Shown: positions 8,437 to 17,111, counted from the first letter of the stretch. The stretch is DNA of 44,911 nucleotides from an uncultured Elusimicrobia bacterium (GCA_903889965.1 CAISZM010000053.1:1-44911), one strand, 5' to 3'. Made by a program: numbers and translations. Notes: generated from the sequence alone by a model not told the origin.

Positions 8437-8768
8437 AAAGCGTCCCTCCGTTATTTCCATGATTTTACCCGCAAAACCCCCGCGCCAAGCCCTCCGGAAC
8501 ACCCGGCACCGCCGGTAAAACACCTTAGGATCCCGGACGTGCGCGGACGGGCCGTTCAACAGCCCGTTGGTATCGTAATTATAACACAAAAAAAGCCGGA
8601 TTTTAACGAGGAAGGGGCCGCGCGGACAGGCGCCGTGATAAACCCGTCCGGAACGCGGGTCCCAGGGTCCGGAAAAGGCGTTTTTCACCTTCCGGCACCC
8701 CCGGCCCCCGCTGGCCGATTGACTTGCGCGCTTTCCTGGTGTATATTATTGATGGCCGCGGCCTATTT
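8437..8768. promoter_or_regulatory. Divergent intergenic region with a promoter for each side
   Basis: This 332-base gap holds no gene I can support. On the minus strand TTAAAA (8606-8601), 17 bases, then TATAAT (8583-8578) could drive the Spy-like gene with a leader of roughly 135 bases. On the plus strand TTGACT (8719-8724), 17 bases, then TATATT (8742-8747) drives the gene at 8769. Nothing else stands out. Confidence 0.55.
8719..8747 (+). promoter_or_regulatory. Near-consensus sigma-70 promoter
   Basis: TTGACT, a 17-base spacer and TATATT. Transcription would start near 8754, giving a leader of about 15 bases before the ATG at 8769. The upstream TTG in the same frame lies inside this promoter and so cannot be the start codon. 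Confidence 0.75.
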
Positions 8769-9590
8769 ATGGAAACAAGGAACAAGAGATCCGCCTGGAA
8801 GATCTGGCTCGCTTTTACGCCTCTCTATATACTGGTGGCCATACCGCTTGTCCGGTGGACCATGCAGATAAATTCAGGCGATGTGCCGCTTTCGAAAGAG
8901 GACTCCAGGGCCTTCAGCGCGCAGGACGGGGAGATAAAAAGGTCCGCCGCGCAGCAGAACGCCCCGGAGCTGTATGACAACGGCCTGTCGGTGCGCTACC
9001 ATAAGAAAGCCCCCGGCGGTCAGGACGGCGGCACAGGGACAGAGGGTGGGGACAAAGCCCCCGCGAGATCTACAGGAACTGCCTCCGCACAGACCGCGCC
9101 GGGATCCGATGAGGCCAAGGCAAAAGAGCAGCTGGGCATGGGCCAGGAGAAGGGCTTCCTCACCTACGCGGTCGGGGTAGCGATGAACAACCCCAGGGCG
9201 GTCAGCGCCATTTTCAACAGCTCGCTGGTAATAAAGGGGTTCATGGGACGGGACGCCGTTAAGTCCGCTCTCGGCAGCCGGCAGGGCCTTGCTAACTACT
9301 GCAAGGGCAGCGGGCCCAGGAATTTCGTGAACAATTCGGTGGTACAGTCGGCTTTAAAAAACCCGGCCATCGTAAGCGCCGTAATGTCGAGCGGCCTGGT
9401 GCAGTCCCTTATGACGACCCCGGCGGTGAAAGACCTTATGAACAACCCGCAGGCCGCCGCCGACCTGTTCAGCTCCAACCCGGAACTGGTAAGCCTGCTG
9501 CTGTCCAACCCCGCTCTCATGAGCAACCCGGACTTCGCCGCCATCGCCTCGAAATTCGACATCGGCGCCTTAAAACAGGCCCGGTACTGA
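8769..9590 (+). CDS. Membrane-anchored protein with Asn-Pro helical repeats, function unknown
   Basis: I do not recognise a named family. The 273-residue product begins METRNKRSAWK, then one transmembrane helix (about 11-31), a polar low-complexity linker (about 40-125, rich in Gly, Ala, Asp), and a C-terminal helical region (about 130-270). That region contains recurrent NP turns roughly every 8-25 residues: MNNPRAVSAIF, LKNPAIVSAVM, MNNPQAAADLF, SSNPELVSLLL, LSNPALMSNPDF. The pattern recalls STI1/ubiquilin-type NP helices, which bind hydrophobic segments; this is a resemblance, not a confirmed hit. The TSS-to-ATG leader is very short and has no obvious Shine-Dalgarno. It ends before a bidirectional terminator. 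Confidence 0.7.
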   Translation: METRNKRSAWKIWLAFTPLYILVAIPLVRWTMQINSGDVPLSKEDSRAFSAQDGEIKRSAAQQNAPELYDNGLSVRYHKKAPGGQDGGTGTEGGDKAPARSTGTASAQTAPGSDEAKAKEQLGMGQEKGFLTYAVGVAMNNPRAVSAIFNSSLVIKGFMGRDAVKSALGSRQGLANYCKGSGPRNFVNNSVVQSALKNPAIVSAVMSSGLVQSLMTTPAVKDLMNNPQAAADLFSSNPELVSLLLSNPALMSNPDFAAIASKFDIGALKQARY

Positions 9591-9640
9591 ACATATTGTC
9601 CCGGTCGAAGAGCCCTGGCCGGGCGGCAGAGCATTGAAAA

Positions 9641-9673
9641 AAACGCCCCGCGGGTCAGCCCGCGGGGCGTTTT
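9641..9673. terminator. Bidirectional rho-independent terminator
   Basis: AAACGCCCCGCGGG and CCCGCGGGGCGTTT form a perfect 14-bp stem with a 4-base loop, with A-runs on the left and T-runs on the right. It ends both the rightward gene (8769-9590) and the leftward sigma-factor operon (9703-11586). Confidence 0.92.
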
Positions 9674-9702
9674 TATACCGCCTTCCCTGGCGGCCATGAA
9701 GC

Positions 9703-10473
9703 CTACCACCCGTAAGTTTCGCCGGTCAGCTGCCCGACGCGCTGCTCCACTATTTTGGCCTTGTTGGCCCTGCGGCTGGCGAGGTCTTTCTTCACATCCC
9801 CTATCTTCCTCTCCATTTGCTTTATGCGCAGTTCCTGGCCCTTGTTCCTCAGGTCGAAGAGCTCCGATGTTTTGGCGGTCAGGGTCTCCTTGATGACCTT
9901 CTTATCCGCGTCGGAGGCCTTGCCGTATTTAAGCGCGAGCTCCCTGGTATCGAACTCGAGCGACATGGCGCGCACGGCGTCCTTTTCAACGGATTCGTCA
10001 TTTTCCATCTTGGCCATACCGAACACCTTGCCGGCCATCTGCATCAGCCCCTTGTATTTCGCGGGCGCGACGCCGCGCAGGTCTTCCACTTTTTTGCCGA
10101 AGGCCGCGTCGTATTTTTTTATCAGCGCCAGGCACTCGTCCTCTTCAAGGAACACCGGCCCTATCTCGTCGGGTCCGCCGCGTCCTTTTTCGAAGGATCT
10201 GTCCATGCCGGGGCGGCGGTCTTTGCCCTTCATTCCGGGTTCCCGCTGCTCCTTCCCGCCCGAATCCCTCTGGTCCTTTTCCCCGAAGCCCCGCTGGTCC
10301 CTCTCGCCGGGACCCCGCGGGTCCCTCATGCCCGGCTCCATATCGGGCCGCCCGGGGCCGCCTATCTCCATCTCTTCGTTGTCGGGCCCGGGGCCGTCCT
10401 GCGCCACCGCGCCGAGAGCCGGCAAAGAGATAAGGGCCGCGCTCGCTATCCACATGATAATTTTCCTGTTCAT
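9703..10473 (-). CDS. Secreted charged protein of the ECF sigma operon, function unknown
   Basis: The ATG at 10473-10471, with GGGAGG upstream, opens a signal peptide (MNRKIIMWIASAALISLPALGAVAQ). The mature N-terminus (about 25-100) is disordered, dominated by Gly, Pro, Asp, Arg and Met with repeats such as RDQRG and KDQRD. The C-terminal half (about 105-256) is helical and highly charged, with a heptad-like stretch near 200-240. A divergent relation to periplasmic Spy/CpxP-type sensors is possible because such proteins often accompany ECF sigma/anti-sigma pairs. It lies 10 bases after the anti-sigma gene, so it is probably the third gene of that operon and a likely target or modulator of the response. 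Confidence 0.7.
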   Translation of the reverse strand: MNRKIIMWIASAALISLPALGAVAQDGPGPDNEEMEIGGPGRPDMEPGMRDPRGPGERDQRGFGEKDQRDSGGKEQREPGMKGKDRRPGMDRSFEKGRGGPDEIGPVFLEEDECLALIKKYDAAFGKKVEDLRGVAPAKYKGLMQMAGKVFGMAKMENDESVEKDAVRAMSLEFDTRELALKYGKASDADKKVIKETLTAKTSELFDLRNKGQELRIKQMERKIGDVKKDLASRRANKAKIVEQRVGQLTGETYGW

Positions 10474-10483
10474 AATATCCTCC

Positions 10484-10966
10484 CTAGCCAAGAGTTTGCC
10501 CGCAGTTTGCGACCTCGTCTTCGAGGGCGCTGTAACCGTAGTCCCAATCCGCGGATTGCTGGGACGCTCCGGACTGCGCCTGATACAGCGAGTATTCTAC
10601 CGAGTCCAGGCCCTGGTCCAGGCCGCTGTTCCAGGCAAGGTCCGCCCGGGGCTGGAGGCCGGAAAAAGCGAATATCCCGGCCATTACTCCGGCCATAGCC
10701 CCGGCCAGCAGGGCGTCGCCCCACCGGAAGAAGAACCCGGACCTGCCCGCGGCGGGGGCCCCCGCCCCCGTGAGGACGGCGTCCAGAACCGCGCCCGAAG
10801 GCTCACCGGAGACGGAATCAAGCCACCTGCCGGCGCTTTCAAGCGCCGCTATCTCTCCCCGGCAGGACGCGCAGGAAAGCAGGTGGCTCTCAAAGTCCGC
10901 CCGCATCCCGGCGTCCGCTTCGCCGTAGAAATAGAGCACAAGTTTCTCTCCGTAACCGCAGTTCAT
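10484..10966 (-). CDS. Zinc-type transmembrane anti-sigma factor
   Basis: The first 45 residues form an anti-sigma zinc-finger domain with His28-x3-Cys32-x2-Cys35 (HLLSCASC). One transmembrane helix spans about 82-104 (LLAGAMAGVMAGIFAF), and a short periplasmic, Asp/Gln/Ser-rich tail follows. This is the standard build of ZAS-type regulators that hold an ECF sigma factor at the membrane. It lies 38 bases downstream of the sigma gene on the same strand and has a strong AGGAGG site. The tail is short, so signal perception may depend on the secreted third gene product (inference). Confidence 0.85.
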   Translation of the reverse strand: MNCGYGEKLVLYFYGEADAGMRADFESHLLSCASCRGEIAALESAGRWLDSVSGEPSGAVLDAVLTGAGAPAAGRSGFFFRWGDALLAGAMAGVMAGIFAFSGLQPRADLAWNSGLDQGLDSVEYSLYQAQSGASQQSADWDYGYSALEDEVANCGQTLG

Positions 10967-11004
10967 AACCGCCTCCTGTAATGGTAACGCGCCGCGCCCG
11001 CTTT

Positions 11005-11586
11005 TTATTGCTTGTCCCCGGACAGGTCCTTCCTCAGGCAGGCCGCCGCGCGGCTCATGCGCGCCAGCGCGGTGCCTATCGGCACACCCAGCATATCCGC
11101 CACCTCACGGAAAGAGAGGCCGGAGTAATGGCGCAGGTAAAAGACATCCCGCTGTTCAGGGGACAGGCGGTCCAGCGCGGCGGCTATGCGCCCCCCCAGT
11201 TCGCCGCCGGCGGCGGCGGCCTCCGGGCCGGGCTCCGGGGAAGCGACGCAATCTATCACGCCGGGGCGGCCGTCCTCCCCTTCGAGCGGGGTCGAGCCGC
11301 GTACCCGCTCGCGCCTGAAATGGTCCATGGCGGCGTTCCTGGCCACGGTAAAAAGCCAGGCCCGGAATTTATCCCTCTCCCCGTAGGACCCGGAACCGCG
11401 CGCGAACTTAAGGAACACATCCTGCAGTATGTCCTCGGCCGCCTCGCGCCTGCCGGTCAGGCGCAGCAGGTAGCCGAAAACGGACGCCTGGTGCCGTTTG
11501 ACGAGGGCGCCGAGGGCTTCCATGTCCCCGTTCCTGAAATCCGAAACAAGTTCGGAATCGCTTTTTGAGCCGGATTCGTCGACCAT
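11005..11586 (-). CDS. ECF-type RNA polymerase sigma factor
   Basis: 193 residues with sigma region 2 (about 25-95, including DILQDVFLKFARG and RAWLFTVARNAAMDHFRR) and region 4 (about 135-185, LSPEQRDVFYLRHYSGLSFREVADMLGVPIGTALARMSRA, a helix-turn-helix). Regions 1.1 and 3 are absent, as in RpoE/SigW-type factors. It directs RNA polymerase to stress promoters and is presumably restrained by the anti-sigma factor encoded next. I could not identify a clear cognate promoter in the 51-base divergent gap before the SpoIID gene. Confidence 0.92.
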   Translation of the reverse strand: MVDESGSKSDSELVSDFRNGDMEALGALVKRHQASVFGYLLRLTGRREAAEDILQDVFLKFARGSGSYGERDKFRAWLFTVARNAAMDHFRRERVRGSTPLEGEDGRPGVIDCVASPEPGPEAAAAGGELGGRIAAALDRLSPEQRDVFYLRHYSGLSFREVADMLGVPIGTALARMSRAAACLRKDLSGDKQ

Positions 11587-11637
11587 CAGAGCGGCCTTTT
11601 TGTGCAGCTGAACGATAATTTCATACGATAGTGTATC

Positions 11638-13722
11638 GTGCGCAGGCTAAATCTTATTCTTTTATTCGCTGTTTTTCAATCGGCCGCGTATGCGGCCGCG
11701 CCCGCGCCCTATGATCTGTACCTCAAAGGAGACCTCCTCGCGGCCGCCTCGGCCTACATGTCCGAAGCCGCTTCCAACCAGGACGGAGGACGGGCGTTCC
11801 TGAACGCTGCCATGTGCCTGCGCCAGGCCGGGCGCTACCACGACGCCGCCGGCGCCATGCTGAAAGCCCTGGCCTTTTCCCCGCACGACGCCGATATATA
11901 CACTGAACTCGGGTGGCTGAAATTCCACCAGGCGGATTACGACGGCGCGCGCATGGCTTTTGAAACCGCCATAACCATACAGGAACTGCACCCCCGCGCG
12001 GAACTTGGCCTGGCCAGCGTTTACTCGAACCTGGGCGATAAGGAAAAAACGCTTGCGCACCTGGAGAAATACAGGCGGCTGCGCCCGGATTTCGCCGGCG
12101 TGGATTACATCCTCGCCTGGAACTACATGAACTTCAATATGCAAAAGGAGGCTGAGGACGCGCTCATAGAGGCCCTGCGCAAAGACCCCTCTTTCACCGA
12201 GGCCCGCCTGCCCCTGGCCGGCATCTACGCCCGGCAGGGGAAATTCAACGAAGCCTGGAACCAGTATTACCGGGTTCTGGACTACGCTCCCGGCCACCCC
12301 GTGGCGTCCAAGATGATGAAAGTCCTGGAGGGCAAGCTGACCAAGCAGCCGGAGGAAATAAGGCCGCCGTTCAGGATCACCCGCCCGCTGGTTATGGCCC
12401 CACTGGACGCGCTGGCCTCGCTTTCGGACTCGGTCCGCATACGCGTAGGCATAGGCTCCACCAATACGGGCAAGCAGGGCAGGAACAATTTCCTCAAATT
12501 CAAATCGTTCGAGGGGCTGGCCGTTACGGGGAAGGCCAGCGGCAAGGTGTTCGCGCAGATCCCTCCGGACGAGGCCTGGACGGCGGCCTATGAGGACGGC
12601 AAGGTCGCGCTGAAAGGCCGCGACGGGACGGTTTACGGGCGTTTCCAGGGGAAAATACTCCTTAAACCGGCGAAAAAGGGCGGCTCGGTCGTATTTGAGG
12701 CCTCCTCAAAGTGCAGCAACCCCTGGTTCCGCGGTTCCGACCGGCAATACCGCGGCTACATAGAGCTTTACCCGATACCGGGGCGCGGCATCGGCGTGGT
12801 TAACGTCGTGGAGAACGAGCTTTACCTGCTCGGCGTAGTGCCGAGCGAAGTGGCGCCGCAGTGGCCTTACGAGTCCCTCAAGGCGCAGGCGGTGATAGCC
12901 CGGACGCAGGTCCTTATACGCCGGGCGCGGGGAGGCGTGCACAAAAAGGACGGCTACCACCTGTGCGACGGCGAGCACTGCCAGGCGTACAACGGCATGT
13001 CCGCGGAGGCCAACACCACCAGCCGCGCCGTGGTGGAGACGGAGGGCGAGATACTGACCTATCACGGCCGCCCGGCATATTCGTTTTATCACGCCAACTG
13101 CGGAGGCTGGACGCAGGCCTCCAAAGAGGTGACGGGCTGGGGAGATTCCCCCTACCTCGTCACCAAGCCGGACATAGCCCCCTCGAAGAGCGAGTCCCCC
13201 CTGGACCCCTGGGCTTTCCAGCTGTGGATCACCGGCAACCCGCAGGCCAACTGCAACTACCCCGGCCGCGTCCGCTCATCGGAATTCCGCTGGATGAAGA
13301 TCATCCGCCAGAAAGACATGACCTTCCGCGTGAACAGGGATTACGACGTGGGAGAACTGCTGGATGTAATCCCGCTGCGGCGCAGCCCTTCGGGCAACGT
13401 CAACTCCATCAAGCTGGTGGGCAGGAAAAGATCGGTGACGGTGACGAAAGAGCACCTGATACGGAATATCCTGGGCTTTACCTCGTTGAAAAGCACTCTG
13501 TTCGAAATAGAGATAAATCGTTTTAAGAACGGGCGCGTGCGGAACTACTGGATATACGGCGGGGGCTGGGGCCACGCCATAGGCATGTGCCAGAGCGGCG
13601 CGGCGGGCCTGGCCGGCAAGTTCGGCAGGAACTACAGGGAAATACTGGATTTTTATTTTCCAGGCACCGATATCCGCCGCATCAAATACGTAAAAATGCC
13701 GGCGAAACCTCCGGCGCCCTAG
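11638..13722 (+). CDS. Secreted TPR and SpoIID/LytB-domain protein
   Basis: The GTG at 11638 opens a signal peptide (LNLILLFAVFQSAAYAAAP), so it is preferred over later ATGs. TPR-like helices cover about residues 25-235. A SpoIID domain follows, with GVVPSEVAPQWPYESLKAQAVIARTQ (about 400-425), HCQAYNGMS (about 445-453), YHANCGGWTQ, and C-terminal WGHAIGMCQSGAAGLAGKFG. SpoIID enzymes are lytic transglycosylases acting on peptidoglycan strands lacking peptide stems; the family also occurs in non-sporulating bacteria. The TPR part suggests docking to a partner in the periplasm. At the start, ACGATA-GTG-TATCGT forms a small inverted repeat. The stop codon overlaps that of uppP on the other strand. 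Confidence 0.9.
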   Translation: MRRLNLILLFAVFQSAAYAAAPAPYDLYLKGDLLAAASAYMSEAASNQDGGRAFLNAAMCLRQAGRYHDAAGAMLKALAFSPHDADIYTELGWLKFHQADYDGARMAFETAITIQELHPRAELGLASVYSNLGDKEKTLAHLEKYRRLRPDFAGVDYILAWNYMNFNMQKEAEDALIEALRKDPSFTEARLPLAGIYARQGKFNEAWNQYYRVLDYAPGHPVASKMMKVLEGKLTKQPEEIRPPFRITRPLVMAPLDALASLSDSVRIRVGIGSTNTGKQGRNNFLKFKSFEGLAVTGKASGKVFAQIPPDEAWTAAYEDGKVALKGRDGTVYGRFQGKILLKPAKKGGSVVFEASSKCSNPWFRGSDRQYRGYIELYPIPGRGIGVVNVVENELYLLGVVPSEVAPQWPYESLKAQAVIARTQVLIRRARGGVHKKDGYHLCDGEHCQAYNGMSAEANTTSRAVVETEGEILTYHGRPAYSFYHANCGGWTQASKEVTGWGDSPYLVTKPDIAPSKSESPLDPWAFQLWITGNPQANCNYPGRVRSSEFRWMKIIRQKDMTFRVNRDYDVGELLDVIPLRRSPSGNVNSIKLVGRKRSVTVTKEHLIRNILGFTSLKSTLFEIEINRFKNGRVRNYWIYGGGWGHAIGMCQSGAAGLAGKFGRNYREILDFYFPGTDIRRIKYVKMPAKPPAP

Positions 13723-14498
13723 ATCAGCCGCCAGGCGATCACGCCGGCTCCCAGGAGGAGGCAGTAATAGGCGTAATACTTGAACCTTTCTTTGTTCAGC
13801 GTATTCGCAAGCACGTACAAAGCGCAATATCCCACGATAGCCGAGATCAGAAAGCCGATAAACATCGGAAGCATGAGGTCGCCCGTAAAATATCCGTGCT
13901 TCACCGCCGAGATGCAGCGCACGAACTCGGCTCCGGCCATCGCCGGTATCGCCAGCAGGAACGAGAAGGCGGCCGCATCCCCGCCCATAATATCCAGTTT
14001 CAAAGCCATAGATATCGTCATCCCGGACCGCGAGATCCCCGGCAGTTCCGAGGCGCCCTGCATTAACGCGATAGCCAGCACGTCCGTCCAGCTCATCTGC
14101 GCCATTTCTTTCGCTTCCTCGTGCGTCCGCAGGCAGTACAGGATAAAGATGCCCGTAACAAGGAACCCCGCTCCCGAGATGGGCAGCGTGGAGATCTTCT
14201 CGTCAAGATCCGCTAACTTGAAGAAGGCGCCCACGATCGCCACCGGGATCGTTCCCGCCAGGACCATGAGCAGCAGCCGCCGGTTGTGGCGTCTGAAAAG
14301 CCTGCGCAGCGGCTTGAAGTAGAAGGCGATGATGGCGGCGAGAGTGCCCGCGTGGAGCGCGATCTCCACGGCAAGGGGGTTTTCCGTGGCTAGCAGCTTT
14401 TCAAAAACAAGAAGATGCCCCTGGTAGCTTACGGGCAGGATCTCGGTCACCCCGTGGATAAGTGCGAGAAGGACCGTGATGAGGGTATCTTGTCCCAT
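13719..14498 (-). CDS. uppP: Undecaprenyl-diphosphatase (BacA/UppP family)
   Basis: 259 residues, polytopic (about 7-8 membrane segments), with both family motifs: GVTEILPVSYQGHLLV at 16-31 (catalytic Glu19 and His28) and PGISRSGMTISM at 153-164 (Arg157). It recycles undecaprenyl pyrophosphate to the monophosphate carrier for cell-wall and polysaccharide synthesis. The first motif reads SYQGH where most members have SSSGH or SSTGH, an uncommon change. GGGAGA precedes the ATG. It converges with the SpoIID gene, and both stop codons lie in one palindromic CTAG. Confidence 0.92.
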   Translation of the reverse strand: MGQDTLITVLLALIHGVTEILPVSYQGHLLVFEKLLATENPLAVEIALHAGTLAAIIAFYFKPLRRLFRRHNRRLLLMVLAGTIPVAIVGAFFKLADLDEKISTLPISGAGFLVTGIFILYCLRTHEEAKEMAQMSWTDVLAIALMQGASELPGISRSGMTISMALKLDIMGGDAAAFSFLLAIPAMAGAEFVRCISAVKHGYFTGDLMLPMFIGFLISAIVGYCALYVLANTLNKERFKYYAYYCLLLGAGVIAWRLI

Positions 14499-14524
14499 AG
14501 TTCTCCCTTTTTAGGATCGGCCGG

Positions 14525-15895
14525 TCAGGGCTTTTCGTACTCTATATAACCCGAGCCGACATCCAGCTGCGTGGACGTACCGGAAACGCAATAACTGGCG
14601 TAATAGTAGTGGTAGTCGTCCTTATAGATCGTCAGGCTCACGGTTTTCCCGTCGGTGTCCGCAGCCGCGTTGCCCGCCGTTATGTGTTTGCGCGCCACCT
14701 CCCTGCCGTTAAGCGCCACATCCACGTCGTAATCGAAAATTATCTTTTCCCGGTCGGCCGGGTCCCGCTTCGCCTGTATCACAAAATGAATGCGGGCCTC
14801 GGCGTCTTTTTTACTTTTTCCCTTTTCGTATATCAGGTATTTGCCGGTTTCAGAGGCTTCGCTGCGGTTGGCGGCGCCTTTTTCGAACATCAGCGACCGG
14901 CTCAATTCCGGAAGCTCGTTGTAATTGAACACGGGCTCGATGATGTTCCTGCCCCTCTTTACGTCCATCGCGGCGTAATAGCGCACCATGTAGCTGACGT
15001 CGTAGTATATGATGTGCCGGCCCGGGGTTATTTGGGTCAGGGAGGCCCTGAGGTCGTCGTCCGGTTTGCCGTCCAGGACAATTTCCACCTTATCGTCCAG
15101 GAAGAGCTTTGTATTCAGGTGCACGTTCCGGAAAGATACCGAGGTGCTCCTGTACTGGAGGACGGAGATCGCGGCCGCGGCGCCCAGCACCACGAGGCCT
15201 ATGCCCGAAACCAAAACGGGCATATTACGCTTCTTTCTGCCTTTCAGGGGGGGCTGCGGACGTACATGCCCGCTGTCGAACACCTCGTAGACGGCGAGCG
15301 GCTCTTCTACGCCTTTCACGAAGTACTGCCCGTGCAGCTTCCACGAGTAAGGATGCCCCGGCCCGTTCAGTATCCACCCCCTCGCGCTGTCGAAAACGGT
15401 GTAGGAAATGTAGACATGGCCGCCGCCAGCCATTTCCTTGATTCGGGACGCGCGGTTGACCACGCCGCCGAAGATATCCATCCCTATGCTGCCCTCCACG
15501 GTTATCTGCCCCATGTGCAGACCTATGCGCACAAGGATCTTGTCGGGATTGGCCGGGTCGGCGTTGAAAGAACGGAGCCGTTCCTGGATCAGCAGGGCCC
15601 TCTCCACGGCCGCCGACGGCTCGGCGAAGACAGCCATGATGGAGTCGCCGATGCGCTTCAGCACCTTCCCCGCGCCTCCCTCTTCCACCGCCCGCACCAG
15701 GATGTCGTCGTGCGTTTTCCGTATCTCAGAGGAGTACTCGTCGCCCTTCGTCTCGGTAAGGCGGGTAAAATCCTTGATATCGGTGAACATGACGGTGAGG
15801 ACCGAAGTTTTTTTCTGCTTCCTGAAATTTTCTATGGCCTGCATGTCCTGCGCGTCCAGGTTCACCGGCGTATTTATTTTTTGCTCCTCATCCAT
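14525..15895 (-). CDS. Class III adenylate/guanylate cyclase with C-terminal transmembrane and periplasmic part
   Basis: The cyclase homology domain covers about residues 30-210. Both metal-binding aspartates are present (VMFTDIKDF, Asp39; RIGDSIMAVF, Asp84), as are the transition-state residues (VVNRASRI, Asn147 and Arg151). Lys80 and Asp140 sit where adenylyl cyclases carry the adenine-selecting pair, favouring cAMP as product. One membrane helix (about 225-246) follows a basic stop-transfer stretch. The last 200 residues are predicted extracytoplasmic, beta-rich and of no family I recognise. The catalytic domain lies N-terminal to the membrane anchor, so the outer C-terminal part may be the sensor. 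It is transcribed alone, 26 bases upstream of uppP. Confidence 0.88.
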   Translation of the reverse strand: MDEEQKINTPVNLDAQDMQAIENFRKQKKTSVLTVMFTDIKDFTRLTETKGDEYSSEIRKTHDDILVRAVEEGGAGKVLKRIGDSIMAVFAEPSAAVERALLIQERLRSFNADPANPDKILVRIGLHMGQITVEGSIGMDIFGGVVNRASRIKEMAGGGHVYISYTVFDSARGWILNGPGHPYSWKLHGQYFVKGVEEPLAVYEVFDSGHVRPQPPLKGRKKRNMPVLVSGIGLVVLGAAAAISVLQYRSTSVSFRNVHLNTKLFLDDKVEIVLDGKPDDDLRASLTQITPGRHIIYYDVSYMVRYYAAMDVKRGRNIIEPVFNYNELPELSRSLMFEKGAANRSEASETGKYLIYEKGKSKKDAEARIHFVIQAKRDPADREKIIFDYDVDVALNGREVARKHITAGNAAADTDGKTVSLTIYKDDYHYYYASYCVSGTSTQLDVGSGYIEYEKP

Positions 15896-16094
15896 ATTGT
15901 TCCCTTCCGCTGCCGCCTCCCCCAGCCCGGGCTCCGGAAAACCGCGCGGCTTTCAGGCTCGAGGTCCCGCCACGGCTATTGTAGCAAAAGGCCCGGAAAC
16001 CGCCGAAATCCCCGCGGTCCCGCCCGCGATTAAAATGTTAAAATTTACCGGGGCCGCGCGCTGACTGACGCGCCGCCGGGGAGAGGAGACGAAA

Positions 16095-17111
16095 ATGAGG
16101 AATATAACTTTAGCCGGTATACTGGTTTTAACGGCCCTGTCGCTGCCCGGCTGCGGGAAGCGCGGAAATGGAAACCCTGCGGAGCCGCAAAAGGCCGCCG
16201 CGGCTTCCGGCCCCGGCGCCGCGCTGAACCTTAAATGCTCCGATATAGTTTCAAAAGAATTCATGGCCGACAACTTCGGACCGGATATCCAGTACACGGA
16301 ATCCGGCGCCGGTCCCGCGGGCGCGGAAGCCGTAGGCTGCTCCATAAACCGGCGCGGGGCGACTTTTGCGATCAATATAAACAGGAACCCCATGCCGGAC
16401 GCGGAGTTCGACACGGCCATGGCCCGGGATTTTGCGGAATACAAGATGACTAAAATGGGCCCGAACTACTACGAATCCCAGGTAAAGAACATCGCCGGGG
16501 GGATGCAGATGGCCATGTCCGTATTTATGGCCGGCGGGCAGTACTTCGTGACCTTGACCTACGGCGGACAGGAAACGCCGGAATTCATTACCGACGCCAT
16601 GAGGAAAATAGTGCCCGAAATAACCGCTAACCTGGGGAAGCCCCCCTCCGCTCCTGGAAATACGGCCGGCGGCTCCGATTTCTCCGGCACCGGGGCCATT
16701 AAGGCCACCTGCGCCGGGATCGCGCCGGTGAGTTTCGTAGAGTCCACGTTCAGCCAGAAAGATGTTACGCTTGCCGAGGCCTTCCTGACCCTGAGGAATA
16801 TCCCCTTCCTCAACTGCTCATACGTCGCCGAAGATTTTATAACCCTGCGGGTCGGGCAGGGCGACAATGCCGCTGAATATTATGAAAAACAGCTGAAAGC
16901 GCTCGGTTACAAGGAAACCAATACCCTCGGGATCAGGTCCGCCGAAAGCGACAGCGTCCCCCAAAAAGTGATGATAACCACCTACGGTCACAACCGGCTG
17001 GTCCTGCTGAACCCTAAAACCGTTCTCGAGATCAACGTCCTTAACGCTAAAAGGAACGAATCGGCGGAAACGGACATTTTGACCAGGAAGGCTATCTCCG
17101 GCCTGCAATAA
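16095..17111 (+). CDS. Lipoprotein with two related cysteine-containing halves, function unknown
   Basis: The lipobox LPGC places the lipidated Cys at residue 20, and GGAGAGGAG precedes the ATG. The 338 residues appear to hold two related domains: about 45-190 (LKCSDIVSKEF ... VGCSINRRGATFAINI) and about 210-335 (ATCAGIAPVSF ... LNCSYVAEDFITLRV). Each has a first Cys near its start and a second before a beta-strand pair, then a helix and AGGQYFVTL- or GHNRLVLL-type strands. I recognise no named family. A substrate-binding or assembly role at the membrane would be speculation. Confidence 0.72.
   Translation: MRNITLAGILVLTALSLPGCGKRGNGNPAEPQKAAAASGPGAALNLKCSDIVSKEFMADNFGPDIQYTESGAGPAGAEAVGCSINRRGATFAININRNPMPDAEFDTAMARDFAEYKMTKMGPNYYESQVKNIAGGMQMAMSVFMAGGQYFVTLTYGGQETPEFITDAMRKIVPEITANLGKPPSAPGNTAGGSDFSGTGAIKATCAGIAPVSFVESTFSQKDVTLAEAFLTLRNIPFLNCSYVAEDFITLRVGQGDNAAEYYEKQLKALGYKETNTLGIRSAESDSVPQKVMITTYGHNRLVLLNPKTVLEINVLNAKRNESAETDILTRKAISGLQ

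Noticed and set aside
8724-8768. TTG start for the NP-repeat protein
   Set aside because: It lies within the promoter, upstream of the expected transcription start.
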